From Thecamonas trahens ATCC 50062 (Eukaryota; Apusozoa; Apusomonadida; Apusomonadidae): a stretch of DNA of 64,000 nt. A program made the translations under genes and the position numbers. Positions 21,167 through 31,358 of the stretch are shown piece after piece. Position 1 is the first letter of the stretch. Each line of letters begins with the position of its first letter. The DNA is taken from positions 451,940-515,939 of the forward strand of contig NW_013657661.1 in the NCBI RefSeq assembly GCF_000142905.1, given 5' to 3'. The notes below the pieces were generated by a model, which was not told where the DNA came from, ran no database searches, and worked only from the letters and a program-made list of their open reading frames with translations.

Positions 21167-22774
21167 ATGGCTGACGACGGGGCGCCGTTTCTTGGAACCC
21201 GGCTGCGGAGTGCAGGCAGCAGGGTGCTGGGCAAGGGCAAGGGCTGGGGGAAGAAGCGTGGCCAGGCGTCGAGCTCGACCTTTGTCCCGCTGAGTTACTC
21301 GTCGTCGCGGGGCAACAAGGCGCCACGGATCCAGCTCGGGCTCAACGATCTGATGGACGAGGAGGACAAGCTGCATGAAGTGATGAAGAGCCAGGCTCGG
21401 GCGGCGGGGGTGCGGAAGCGAGTGCTGGGCGGAGAGAGTGTCGGGCAGGCGGGGAACGGACTGGATCGGACGGACGCACGGGGCGCGCATGGAGTCGGCT
21501 ACACGGCTGATGGCACAAGCGCGAGCGGCGACGATCCGCTTGTACTCTTGCGGCGGCATCAAGGCCCGAGTCTTCCAGCTGGGCTTGTCCGCGAGAGTGC
21601 CACGGGCGGAGGGTCTGCGGCGATCGAGCTACCGGCGGGGACGCCGCTAGCGCCTCCGGCACCGGCGGGCTATGTCCCGCGCCATGTGTTTGCCGCTGAT
21701 GGCGCCGTGGCTGGTAGCTGTGCGAGGAATGAGGTGCGGCCGTCAGCGCCGCAGCTCGTGGTGGAACGGGCATCGGGCGAGCACGCACCGTTTGCGGCAC
21801 AGCCTGCGGTGCAGGCACGGTATGAGGCGTGGAGGGCAGGCGGCGAGGCGGCGGTCACGTTTCCACCAAGCTATACCCGGCACGACATCCGGCACGAGCT
21901 GGCGCAGTTTGTGGGCGCGGAGTCGTTCTTTACCCCGCTGGCAATGCCGGTGGCATCTCGGTTTGCGCGAGCAAGCGGGCCGGGCGACGCGGCGCCTGCG
22001 CGGGGTGGCACCAGGCGCGGGCGCCGGATCGAGACCTGGACGCCGCACCCGCTGCTGCTGAAACGGTGCGGCTTCCCGCGCGACAAGGACGCGCCGCGGA
22101 TGGACAAGAGTGCTGCGAAGGCGTTGTCACGACTTGGGACCCACGCGGCGTCTGACACAAGCGTGTCGCTAGCCGATCTCACCGGGGTCGCGGGCGTCGA
22201 GAGAGAGGAGCCACAGGGAGTTGCCCACGTGCCTGAGCCCGAGCCTGAGCTGCTCGCCGCTGCCGATCCGGTGCTCCTTGCCGCGGTCTTTGCTGGCGAA
22301 GCCGCTGACGCTGCAAGCGCAGCAGTACTCTCGGCAACCGCGGCTGCCGCCGATCTCGAGCTGGACGCAATTTGCGTGGCGCTCCCACCGGTGCAGCGGG
22401 TGGCGGTCGGCGAGGCGGCCGAGGAGAGCAGCGAGTGGAAGCGGCAGAAGGGGCTGTCCGAGGCGAACATGGATGGCGAGGATGCGAGGTCGACCACAAG
22501 TGGCAGCGCGAGCGGGTGCGAGAGTAGCAGTGGCGGACGGCGGGAGCGGAAGCGGCGGGAGCGACGACGAGAGCGGCATTCTGGGCGTCGGCGTCGGAGG
22601 CGGCGGTCATCCGACGAGCGGGGATCGCGGCGGCGGCGGCACGAGCACAGCAGCCGTCGTCATCACTCCCGCCACCGATCCCGTCACCGCACCCGCCACT
22701 CCCGCCATCGAGGCGGCAGCTGCAGCGGGAGTGCAAGTCGGAGTGGAAGTCGTCAGAGGCGGCATCGACGCTGA
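21167..22774 (+). CDS. GPATCH1-like protein with C-terminal RS/RH-rich tail
   Basis: A 535-residue protein starting at MADDGAPFLG. Two segments recall GPATCH1 (DUF1604-type splicing-associated protein): STFVPLSYSSSR...GLNDLMDEEDK near residues 38-66, and RRIETWTPHPLLLKRCGFP near 290, which corresponds to the family's 'FEWHPDKLLCKRF' segment. The G-patch itself (GxxGxGxG in a WKEGQGLG context) is not visible. The tail is strongly Arg/Ser/His-rich (RRRRRRRSSDERGSRRRRH), as in nuclear speckle proteins. It is probably nuclear and RNA-linked. The assignment rests on short motifs, so it is tentative. The stop lies 20 nt from that of the next, convergent gene. Confidence 0.6.
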   Translation: MADDGAPFLGTRLRSAGSRVLGKGKGWGKKRGQASSSTFVPLSYSSSRGNKAPRIQLGLNDLMDEEDKLHEVMKSQARAAGVRKRVLGGESVGQAGNGLDRTDARGAHGVGYTADGTSASGDDPLVLLRRHQGPSLPAGLVRESATGGGSAAIELPAGTPLAPPAPAGYVPRHVFAADGAVAGSCARNEVRPSAPQLVVERASGEHAPFAAQPAVQARYEAWRAGGEAAVTFPPSYTRHDIRHELAQFVGAESFFTPLAMPVASRFARASGPGDAAPARGGTRRGRRIETWTPHPLLLKRCGFPRDKDAPRMDKSAAKALSRLGTHAASDTSVSLADLTGVAGVEREEPQGVAHVPEPEPELLAAADPVLLAAVFAGEAADAASAAVLSATAAAADLELDAICVALPPVQRVAVGEAAEESSEWKRQKGLSEANMDGEDARSTTSGSASGCESSSGGRRERKRRERRRERHSGRRRRRRRSSDERGSRRRRHEHSSRRHHSRHRSRHRTRHSRHRGGSCSGSASRSGSRQRRHRR

Positions 22775-22794
22775 CGGGCTGAGTTTCAAAGCGC

Positions 22795-24971
22795 TCACCA
22801 GATTGGAGAGATGTCTGGGAGGCTGTGGCGGAGCACCCAGGCGCGAAGTGACCACCCGTAGCCCGAAGCAGCGGCGCCGACAAATGCGGATGCGGCGGCG
22901 AGAGCGGCGACGGCGAGCGGAGGGTGAGCGAGGACGGCGAGAGCGGCGTTGATGGCGGCAAACGAGCCCGAGTTGAGGCCGACGACAACGAGGTTGGTGG
23001 TGTTAAAGTACCGGACGCCGCGGTAGCCAAAGCCGGAGACGAGAAAGGCAAAGTGGAAGATGACGCCGTAGCCGCCGGCATGGGCCTCGGCGGCGCCAAA
23101 GTCACAGGGCGTGGCGAGCGCGGCGTTGATGAACGCGACGACACAAAAGAGCGCGAGGAGCGCATAGAGAAGCGCAAGACCGACGCCGCGGCGGCGCACA
23201 ACGGCAGCTGCCGGCACAGGAGCCGCATCCAGCATGGCCTGGCCCTCGTCCTCGGTGTAGGTTGTTGGGGTGTTTGCGGCCGGAAGCGCAATGGCGAGCG
23301 CCGACAACGGATCCGGGCCAGGCGGCGCGTCCGAGTCCGAGCTCGAGTAGTCGAGAAGAGCGACGAGAGCCTCGCGCTCGCGAGCTGGCTGGTCCGATGC
23401 CGGCGAGAGGTCAAGGAAGAAGAAGGCGAGACCAAGACCGGCAGCAAGAGCACCGCGGAGGGCGACAAAGGCGGTGGCGAAGCGGAACCAGAGCTCGCTG
23501 CGAGTCGGCCACGAGATAAGCATGGATGTCGCTTGCGAGATCGAGACCAGCGCAAGAAGCCCAGCGAGGCAGTAGTGCAGCCGGCGACGGTTGGCAAAGA
23601 CGCTCTGCGACTCGGCAATCTTGAAGAACTGCAGGTGGTAGAGGGCGACGGCATGGATGGCAAAGTTGAGGGCGAGGGCGAGGCCCTGCGGGGCTGCCCC
23701 AGCTCGAGCGCCAGCAAGAACAATGGCGATGCACTCGCCCTGCCATAGGCCGAAAAGCAAGGTTGCGGCCAAGCCCGCCAGCGCGGTGCGCCATGCAGGG
23801 CGATGGAGCTTGGCAGATGCCAGCGCGCGTGCCATTGTCAGCAGTGACCGCCCGCGGACAACGTCAGTGCCAGGCCCGACGACGGTGTGCGGGACAGATG
23901 CCTGAGTAAAGCGGCAGATAACGGCGGCACGGAGGGCAACACATCGCCAGGTGGCGACGGCGTTAATAACAACTCGCAGGCCGAGTGCACATGCGTTGAG
24001 AGCTAATACTCGGTCACAGCGGGAAGGAGTGGCGACGGCAGCATGGACAGTTGCGGCAAGCTGGACGGCGTAGTAGGCGGTAAAGAGCCCGTTGGCAAAG
24101 CTAAAGACCTGCAGCAGTGCGGGCCGTAGCGCGGTGACAGCGTGGCAGCCTTGCGAGAGGACGATGGCCTTGTGGATGGCGCCGTTGTAGCCCTCGACTA
24201 GAGCACGGAGCGCGAGCTCAAAGGCCCAGGGTGAGGAAGCAGCCGATGCGAGCGCCATTGCCGAGGCTGGGCCGACGATGCGGGCCACAAGCGGAGTGGC
24301 GAGAATCTCGACGACGTACCATGCGGACTGCAGACCGACCGCCAGGCGGGCCTGGCGCGCAAGAGCAAGTAGCTGCGGCGGGGCAGTCTGTAGGGCGGAA
24401 GCAACCGCAAGATCGCGCTCCGACTCGTGGTCGGGCGGGCTGATGACGTTGCGGATGCGGAGAGCTTGGGTGAGGCATGTAGTGGCGAGGCTCACATGCG
24501 CCACAGTTACAAAGAGCGCCGGCAGCCAGCCGGGGCAACCGTAAGCAAAGGGGCCGATGAGCAGGTCTGCGAGCGAGGCCCATGCAGCAGCAGTGACAAA
24601 CGCGTGGCCAACTACCTGCATCCACCAGTAGTGCAGCCGTCGCGAGTGGTAAAACAGCGATGCGACGCCGACAACAAAGACAGCATGCATGGCATTGACG
24701 TAAACAAGGACGTCAAGATGAAAGAAAGCAAAGAGCGACGGAATGGGAGACATAGGCGATGGCGATGGCGATGGCGATGGCGTTGAGGGCGGGAAGAACA
24801 TCCTTGGTGCCGCCAGTAGCACACAATGGATGATAAACGAGAGAGTGACAAGAAAGTTCCATCGGAGAAAGGCCATCGACTGGCGCGAGGCTTGTGAGAG
24901 CTGTCGCGCGGTGAACGCAGCAATGGCGGGATCGGTGGCGGCGTCGTTGGTGATGGCGGCGGCGGCGTCGT

Positions 24972-25004
<33 letters not shown>

Positions 25005-25161
25005 TGGCGGTGGCGGTGGCGCGGCGGCGCTTAGCCTGGACCGAGTCGTAGATAGCAAAGGTGAAGAAGGCGGTGGCGGCGGCAGTGGCGTAGGGCACGA
25101 GCAGGTAGACCCAGCCCCACCATGGTGTTGGAGATGCTCCGAGGACGGTAGGTCCGTCCAT
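22795..25161 (-). CDS. Large polytopic membrane protein of unknown function
   Basis: A 788-residue protein with roughly 15-18 hydrophobic segments spread evenly along it, e.g. WVYLLVPYATAAATAFFTF near residue 20, FLVTLSFIIHCVLL, LFVTVAHVSLATTCL, WRTALAGLAATLLFGLW and a final pair. Hydrophilic loops are Ala/Pro-rich or acidic, one with DYSSSDSDAPPGPDP. A (GCC/GCG) Ala-run is encoded near 24950-25020. No transporter, GPCR or enzyme signature is seen. The frame is intact. A G-rich block (25171-25210) precedes the start, C-rich on the coding strand. Confidence 0.7.
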
Positions 25162-25332
25162 GGGTGGTTGTGAGGGCGGGAGAGGGGGGGGACGGGGGAG
25201 GGGGGGGGGGCGACAGGTGGCAGGGGTCTGTGTCTGGGGAGGGAGGGAGGGAAGAGGCGGGGGAGGGGGATGTAGCCATGGGTGTAATTACAATCATGGG
25301 TAATGTTGCTGGCCAGGCGGGATAGATGATGG

Positions 25333-26721
25333 TCATTGGGTGGTCGAGCTGAACGATGCCGAGGATGATGATGCTGATGAGAGCGACGACAACGAGAACG
25401 ATCGGGCAGAGGCGGGTGGTGGGCAAGGGGAGGGCGGGAGGGCAAGGGCAAGACTGGCGTATGAGATGGATCGCCAGGTGGCTGAGCTCGGGACTGGAAC
25501 ACCGTCGGTGCAAGTGCTCGAGGTCGAGTCGAGAAAGGTGGCAAAGGAGGAGGCGCAAAGATCGCCAACGGTGCCGAGATCACGGTGGAAGAGGATGGAG
25601 GCGATAGCAGGTGCGTATCGGGGGTGGACAAGGACGACAGTGCCGGCCGAGTCAGGGTGAACGGTGGCGGCGGCAAGGCCTTTGCGGGCGCGAGAGAGGT
25701 CGGCGACGAGAAAGAGTGCCGATGGAAGAAAGGGCAGCGAACGCTCGTGCCACAGGATGGGCGCTGCTGTCGGTGCGGGAGAGGCCGGCACCGACGTTGC
25801 TACGGTCGCCCACCAGGCGGCAAATACAGTGGCGCAGCAGATGAGGGTGAGGGCGGCAACTGCCACGATGAGGATGACTAGACGAGACCGGGTCTCGCTG
25901 TTGGACGACGAGTACTCGGCAAGGACCTCGGCAGAGGGCGGCGGCGGGAGAGAGTCGACCTGCGCAGCGATGGCGTAGTCGACGGCGGCGGGAGTAAGCG
26001 GACGGATGCGAATAAAGACGGTGCTGGGCCAGCGGAGGCCGGCGAGATGGCTTGCGGTGAGCTGAAGGCGTGACGTCGAGGCGTTGAACAGTGCCGTCGA
26101 CGGCGCCACATCATACGAGGCAAGCATGTCTGCGGCCAAGTCAAGAGTGGAGAGAGCAAGATCGAGCGCAATCAGATTGGACGGCAGGTTGACAACCCAG
26201 ATGTGATCGCGGGATTGCTGCCGAGTCGCTGACTCGGCAGGGAGTGTGTCGTTGACCATCGAGCCGTGGGCGAGGCTCCGCAGCTGGACGCAGGCGGGTG
26301 GGGTGGCAGCCCATGCCGGGCATGATCGGTACCATCGCGGGCGGGCGCCACGGTCGGGCGGAGCGACTTCGCGGCAGAGGCCGTCGATGGAGCACATGCC
26401 ACAGCCATTCTCGGCAGTACACGCGTGGCAGTCGTTCCTGAACGCCGAGCAGTGGCGCTCACAAGACGAGTAGCTCCATGATCGATGCGGGCAGCGCGGG
26501 TAGCCTGCGGCCGGGCCATCAGCGGTTCCATTGTAGCATGCACCAGACACAGCACAGTAGCCACATCCAGCGGTAGCCACACACATGCCACATCGGTTGG
26601 CAAAGGCGAAGCACTGGTCTTGGCTGTGGGTGGGGTGGACGAGGAGTGTGAGCAGGAGAAGAGAGTGGATCAGCAGAAGTGGCCGTTGTTGCCGTAGTCG
26701 TGTGGCGGCGGATGTGGGCAT
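25333..26721 (-). CDS. Single-pass membrane protein with cysteine-rich PSI-like ectodomain
   Basis: A 462-residue protein. Residues 1-33 form a signal peptide (LLLIHSLLLLTLLVHPTHS, cleavage before QDQCF). Two cysteine-rich modules follow, CFAFANRCGMCVATAGCGYC and CSAFRNDCHACTAENGCGMC, with the CxxCxxxxGCGxC pattern of PSI (plexin-semaphorin-integrin) domains. A ~170-residue extracellular stretch leads to one strong transmembrane helix (LVILIVAVAALTLICCATVF, ~285-305). The cytoplasmic part has no kinase or other known domain and ends in a Ser-rich tail. It is likely a surface receptor or adhesion protein. No orthologue is named. Confidence 0.75.
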   Translation of the reverse strand: MPTSAATRLRQQRPLLLIHSLLLLTLLVHPTHSQDQCFAFANRCGMCVATAGCGYCAVSGACYNGTADGPAAGYPRCPHRSWSYSSCERHCSAFRNDCHACTAENGCGMCSIDGLCREVAPPDRGARPRWYRSCPAWAATPPACVQLRSLAHGSMVNDTLPAESATRQQSRDHIWVVNLPSNLIALDLALSTLDLAADMLASYDVAPSTALFNASTSRLQLTASHLAGLRWPSTVFIRIRPLTPAAVDYAIAAQVDSLPPPPSAEVLAEYSSSNSETRSRLVILIVAVAALTLICCATVFAAWWATVATSVPASPAPTAAPILWHERSLPFLPSALFLVADLSRARKGLAAATVHPDSAGTVVLVHPRYAPAIASILFHRDLGTVGDLCASSFATFLDSTSSTCTDGVPVPSSATWRSISYASLALALPPSPCPPPASARSFSLSSLSSASSSSASFSSTTQ

Positions 26722-26812
26722 GGAGGTGGGTGGGGAGGAGGGGGTGGGGGTGGGGGTGGGAGGTGGGAGGTGGGAGGTGAGGAGATCAGTGGGTGGTGGT
26801 TGGTGGGTAGCG

Positions 26813-26932
26813 CGGGTGGCGGGTGGCCGGGTGGCCGGGTGGCCGGGTGGCCAGGTGGCCGGGTGGCGGGTGGCGGGTGGCGGGTGGCGGGTGGCGGGTT
26901 ACGAACGAGCGAACGAGCGAACGAACGAGTGT
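26813..26932. repeat. GGTGGCCGG-type and GAACGAGC-type short tandem repeats
   Basis: About ten consecutive copies of a 7-9 bp unit (ggtggccgg, then ggtggcg) are followed directly by alternating gaac and gagc words. This is upstream of the PSI-like membrane protein gene. Confidence 0.85.
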
Positions 26933-27274
26933 GAGACAGCGAGCGAACGAACAGATGAGGGAATAGCCGACGGAATCGTGCAACACCCGTCTCTGTCCAT
27001 TTCGCAGACCGGGTTACCTGCGGGAGTGTCTCACACTCTCAGCAGAGGGAACCCTCGTCATCCACACTGCCCAACGTGGAGAGAGGGACTGCCCATGGAC
27101 AAGTAGCTAGGTACGCACTATGTCTCCATCACTAGCACTCTGCTGCGTGGTGTCTATCCCCCTCCCCCCCCCCCCCCCCCCCTTACTTCCGCGATGCTGG
27201 CGGCGAGGGATTATGGCATTGTGAACATTTTTTATTTGTTTGCGCTTTGTCTTGTCCATTCTTCCGCGCCCTCT

Positions 27275-27277
<3 letters not shown>

Positions 27278-27309
<32 letters not shown>
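27278..27309. repeat. (TC)n dinucleotide repeat
   Basis: About sixteen consecutive TC units in noncoding sequence downstream of the nucleotidyltransferase-like gene. Confidence 0.9.
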
Positions 27310-27314
<5 letters not shown>

Positions 27315-27765
27315 ACCCAGCCCCTTCCTGGCCCATCAATGGCCAGGGGGGACTCATTTGCACTCGGGTGCGATGCTATAGCAAACTCCTATCCCGTGGG
27401 TTTTGGGCGTGTGCAGTCCCTGGTTCTGCGCGTGTTTACCGACCTCCGGACATCTCCTCTTGTCCCTCTCCTCTTGTCCCTCTCCCCCTCTCCCCCCCCC
27501 CCTCCTTTCCCTTCCCTCTCCCACTCACGTATGTGATACAGATCTTCGCTGATCAGCCTCTTGCTCCGCTAAAGCCTTGGATGTTGTCGTCACCTGCCGC
27601 AGTACGCACATGGTCGCGTCAGGGGACTGCTGCTGTCCATCACATCCCGGCTGATGGACAGCACCACAGCCTGCACCATGTGCGTGCGCTGGGAGAGTGC
27701 TGCCGTGTATCGCACGCCACGTGATGGACTGCACCACTCGCCAGTCGGGCAAGCTCTGCCCTCAT

Positions 27766-29441
27766 TCATTCCCCCCAATCAAACGCTTCAGCTCGCATCC
27801 CCACCAGCCAATCGTGAACAACATTGCCGGCATCGATCATGTACACCTCTCGGGCGCCGGCATCGCGGAGGCGGCGCGAGTGCTGCCGGAGCAGTGGCGT
27901 AAGGACTGTCTTGGTAGCCTCGTCCATGACGACGCCAAAGGCGGAAGGCGCGTCGTCTGCCGCAAGCGCGCGTGCGGCTGCTGCGACAACGTCGGCGGCC
28001 GGGGCCAGCCATGCCCACCGCGTCGCGCACTCCCACAGCACAGCCAGGACAGCAATGCGCTCACCAGTGAGCCAGACAAACGGTGGCAGGTCTTGCCGCC
28101 GCCCGCCGGCCTGAAATGGGCCGATCGCGCGTTCTTCTGTGCGTTGGCCAGCTGGCCCACAGCTCGGATGCCGGTCACGTCGGAGTAAAGCACATTGGCG
28201 GCGCCGACGAGCGCGTTCCATGCTGCGGTAGCTGCCTCAACCTCGAGCCAGTCGGCCATGAAAGGAGCAAGCGGATTTTCCGGAGAGCAACCGCCACTGC
28301 TCGCCGCCACCACCCCGATGAGCCACGGCACGCTCTGCTCGACAACGCCCTTGGCAAACGCGCCGATCTCCATGGCGCCGTCAGCAAGCTTCAGCGGCTC
28401 ACCCCGGAGCATCGCCGCGGGAGAGGCCTGGACAAGCTCCAGCGATCGACCGTCGGCAGTGGCAACGGTCGCCACTCGTCCGATGGTGCCGGGCCCGCGG
28501 CCGGCTGCGGACATGGTTGCGTCGCTGAAGCCGTGCGAGATCCTCGTCGCCACGACCCACTCGGCCAGCCATGTGTCCAGCTCGTCCGGCAGGCCGGCAC
28601 TCTGCAGCCCGTCATCACACTCAGGGCCAAGCCAGGCCGTGGCCTCATCGACCATGCTCCGGATCCGAGCCCGGGCGAGGTCAAGCGGCACGTCACCACT
28701 GCGGATGCCGGCGGCAAAGAGCTGTGCCGGCGAGGATGTCGGGAGGAAGACGGTGAGCTCGCCGGTGTCTGCCACCGAGAGCGCACGCGCCATCAGCGCG
28801 GCCTGTACGTAGAGCTTCTTGCGGAGCATGTCACGGAGGCCGTCGGCCTTGGGCCCGGGTTCGGTCACGGCCAGCTTGGCAAAGAGGGCGTCGGTCTGAG
28901 CCGCGCCGCGGCGGCCGAGCGCCTCGGAGACGCACTTGGCGACGACGGCACGGCCACCGTCGCCACGAAGGAGAAGCTCGCTCCGCCTGGCGGCCAGGGC
29001 GGCAAAGGGTGGGCTTGTGCGGACGACCATGGCCGGGACCTGGAAGAGCGGCTCGAGCGCATGCATGTCGGCGGAGCGGGCGAGGTCGGCAAAGGCAGCC
29101 ACGTCGTACACCACGTAGTCGGCGATCTGGTCCGGCAGCGCATGGTGGACGGTGGGGAGCGGGGCATCGACGCCCCAATGGCTCTCAGCTTCAAAGGCAG
29201 CAACCATGACCATGTCGGCGTCCGACTCGGGCAGGGCCACGTTGTATCCGCGCGATCCGAGGAGGCAGGCAAAGAGGACGGACCCGATCTTCGCCTCCAC
29301 AGCCTCGACCATCCGTTGCCCGCTCTCCATCGCCGCATCTTCGCCTTGCCCCACCGCCAGAAACTCGTCTGCCACAATCGGATCAGCGAGCGTGTTGGCA
29401 GGCACCCGTCCTCGCCGTCGGCCGCCTCGGCTGTCGGCCAT
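27766..29441 (-). CDS. Pol-beta-superfamily nucleotidyltransferase-like protein
   Basis: Start at 29441 (MADSRGGRRRGRV). Near residues 55-75 lies GSRGYNVALPESDADMVMV, the GS-x(n)-D-x-D signature of predicted nucleotidyltransferases (GSRG...SDxD form, as in COG3541-like proteins). The rest is mostly alpha-helical with no second named domain. The frame breaks near the AAA run 28114-28116; with one base restored, the protein continues as QDLPPFVWLTGERIAVLAVL and ends at 27766 (EAFDWGE), about 558 residues. The new frame shows better codon bias than the other, which supports the repair. The substrate is unknown; it may modify a nucleotide, RNA or protein. Only 164 nt separate its start from that of the divergent SMAP-domain gene. 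Confidence 0.65.
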
Positions 29442-29605
29442 GCCGATGGATGGCTGCGACTTGAGCACGAGACAAGTACAATCAGTTCCAACTCTCGATA
29501 CACAGAAAGGCAGCGTGATTGGAGATGGATGCCAGGGGTGTGGCGTGTGAGCGATGGGCCCACTCGTTCGCGATCGGTAACAGTGCGCAGCATCTGTCTC
29601 GTAAC
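29442..29605. promoter_or_regulatory. Short bidirectional promoter region
   Basis: These 164 bp separate the start codons of the nucleotidyltransferase-like gene (-) and the SMAP-domain gene (+), so both must be driven from here. The sequence is less GC-rich than its surroundings. No TATA box or obvious motif was seen. Confidence 0.5.
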
Positions 29606-30251
29606 ATGGCCAAGAGCAGCCGCAAGCGCCAGCGCTCGGTCTCGCCCGAGTCCAACCGAAGTGAGAAGCGGGCCCGCGGGCTTGAGAGTAGCAAGGGCAA
29701 GAGCAAGGACAAGGACAAGAGCAAGAGCAAGAGCAAGCTGAAGAGCAAGGCCAAGTCAAAGTCGAAAAGAAGGATAAGAATGAGCATGGTGCCGCTGAGA
29801 AGACCGTCGAGCTGGCCAAGGATGGGAGCCAGGATGGATCCTCGGCGGCGGCTGCGGCGGGCAAGGATGCGATGGCGGGGACGTTGGCCAAGGCTGACGC
29901 TGATGTGATCGGGGGCGATGAGAAGGCCAAGAGCAAGGGCAAGAGCAAGGGGAAGAGCAAGGACAAGAGCAAGGGAAGGACAAGAGCAAGGGGAAGGTGG
30001 CGGCGCCAGTCGAGGTGGCGGCGCCAGTCGAGGTGGCGGCGCCAGTCGAGGTGAAGGAGGAGGCTGAGACGGCGGGCAAGGCGGGCAAGGCGGGCAAGGC
30101 GGGCAAGGCAAAGAAGGCAAAGAAGGCGAAGAAGGGGAAAAAGGGGAAGAAGGGGAAGAAAAAGGCAAAGTCGCCGACTCCTCCTCCGCCGCCGCCGTCA
30201 TCATCGTCATCGTCATCGTCGTCATCGTCGTCATCATCGTCATCGTCATCA

Positions 30252-30284
<33 letters not shown>

Positions 30285-30683
30285 TCGTCATCGTCCTCGT
30301 CCTCGTCCTCGTCCTCGTTGTCATCAAGCTCAGACAAGGCCGTGGTCGACAACAAGGCGCGGGCAGCAATGTCCAAGGACGAGAAGCGAAAGCTGTTGTG
30401 GGGTGGGAAGAAGAAGACGGCAGAGAAGACGGCAGCAGCGTGGGCGTCGTCATCGGCGCTGTCAGGCGATCGCAAGGCGCGTTTCCTCTCGCTGCTCGGT
30501 GCCGGCAAGTCTGCAGCACAGGCAAAGGCCGACAAGGCTGCGCAGCGCAAAGCGGCTGGCAAGGTGCTTAACTCTGGTGAGCAGGATCGCCTGTTCAACA
30601 ACCTCCAATCAACCTTTGAGGACGGGCTCAACCGTCGTCTCAACCCCAAGCTCCGCGGTAAGGGCCTTGGTCATCGTGGCTGA
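29606..30683 (+). CDS. Lys/Ser-rich nuclear protein with C-terminal SMAP (small acidic protein) domain
   Basis: Start MAKSSRKRQRS at 29606. The N-terminal half is KSK/KDK repeats, then VEVAAPVEV repeats, GKAGKAGKAKKAKK repeats and a run of about 50 serines (30195-30330). The C-terminal ~90 residues match the SMAP domain: LSGDRKARFLSLLGAGKS, NSGEQDRLFNNLQSTFEDG, LRGKGLGHRG. Two one-base deficits break the frame, at A4 29765-29768 and GGG 29973-29975; restoring both gives 359 residues with continuous Lys-rich reading. SMAP-domain proteins are poorly characterised and often nuclear. The poly-Ser stretch is encoded by mixed tca/tcg/tcc codons. Confidence 0.72.
30190..30332. repeat. TCA/TCG trinucleotide tract encoding poly-Ser
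   Basis: About 47 consecutive TCN codons interrupted only by synonymous changes. It lies inside the SMAP-domain gene. Confidence 0.9.
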
Positions 30684-31085
30684 GACACGATGCCGGCTTA
30701 AAGACCATCATCGCACCAATAGATGCGCGGCCTCGCCAATCACATGCCCACCGCAGCCACACAGATTCACACCCTTCACACCATCAACCATACACCTATC
30801 CCCATCCTCCCCAAACACGCCTATCAACTCCGATCGGCCGCCTTCCACCCCGCCCATACCCCCATCCACCTCCATGCACCCCTCCCGTCCGCCTGCATCC
30901 GCCCCAATCATCCATTCTGCCGGACTGATGGCGTGCCCACGTTCGGCGAGCAGAACACCGATGGCGACGAGTCGCTCACCGTCAGCCACTCGGTCCCTCT
31001 CACCCGCCCACCCCCACTCCACCCAGCCACCCTCCCCCCACCCCCTCCCCCCCCCCTTCTTCTCCTTACCCAACCTGGTCTGACC
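30684..31085. other. Intergenic region upstream of TTC39
   Basis: There is no supported gene. The last 70 nt (31017-31070) form a C-rich pyrimidine tract ending about 15 nt before the TTC39 ATG. The rest is CA/CC-rich on the plus strand. Confidence 0.5.
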
Positions 31086-31324
31086 ATGGCATGCGGCGAG
31101 GAAGAGATGACGGATGTGTGTGGGACACTCCATGGCTTTCTATCTCGCCACGAGCTCCTCCTTGGCATCACCGCCATGTGGAACGGTCGCATGGCCGAGG
31201 CCGAAACCGTCTTTGCTTCAGCTGCCGATACCGATCCCCGAGCTGCCTATCACTGGGCAGAGGTATGTGGGCTGTGAGAGAGGAAGGCTCGGGAGGAGAG
31301 AGAGAGGGAGAGGGGGGGGGGGGG

Positions 31325-31358
<34 letters not shown>

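Larger units (their letters stand above)
26722..27765. other. Repeat-rich intergenic region
   Basis: The region lies upstream of the PSI-like gene and downstream of the nucleotidyltransferase-like gene. It contains a G-rich block 26733-26790, a (ggtggccgg)-type minisatellite about 26813-26899, gaac/gagc repeats at 26900-26932, a C19 run at 27164-27182, a (TC)n tract at 27278-27309, further C-rich runs near 27465-27520, and a perfect 11-bp inverted repeat (27632-27642 with 27652-27662). No convincing gene was found. Confidence 0.6.
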
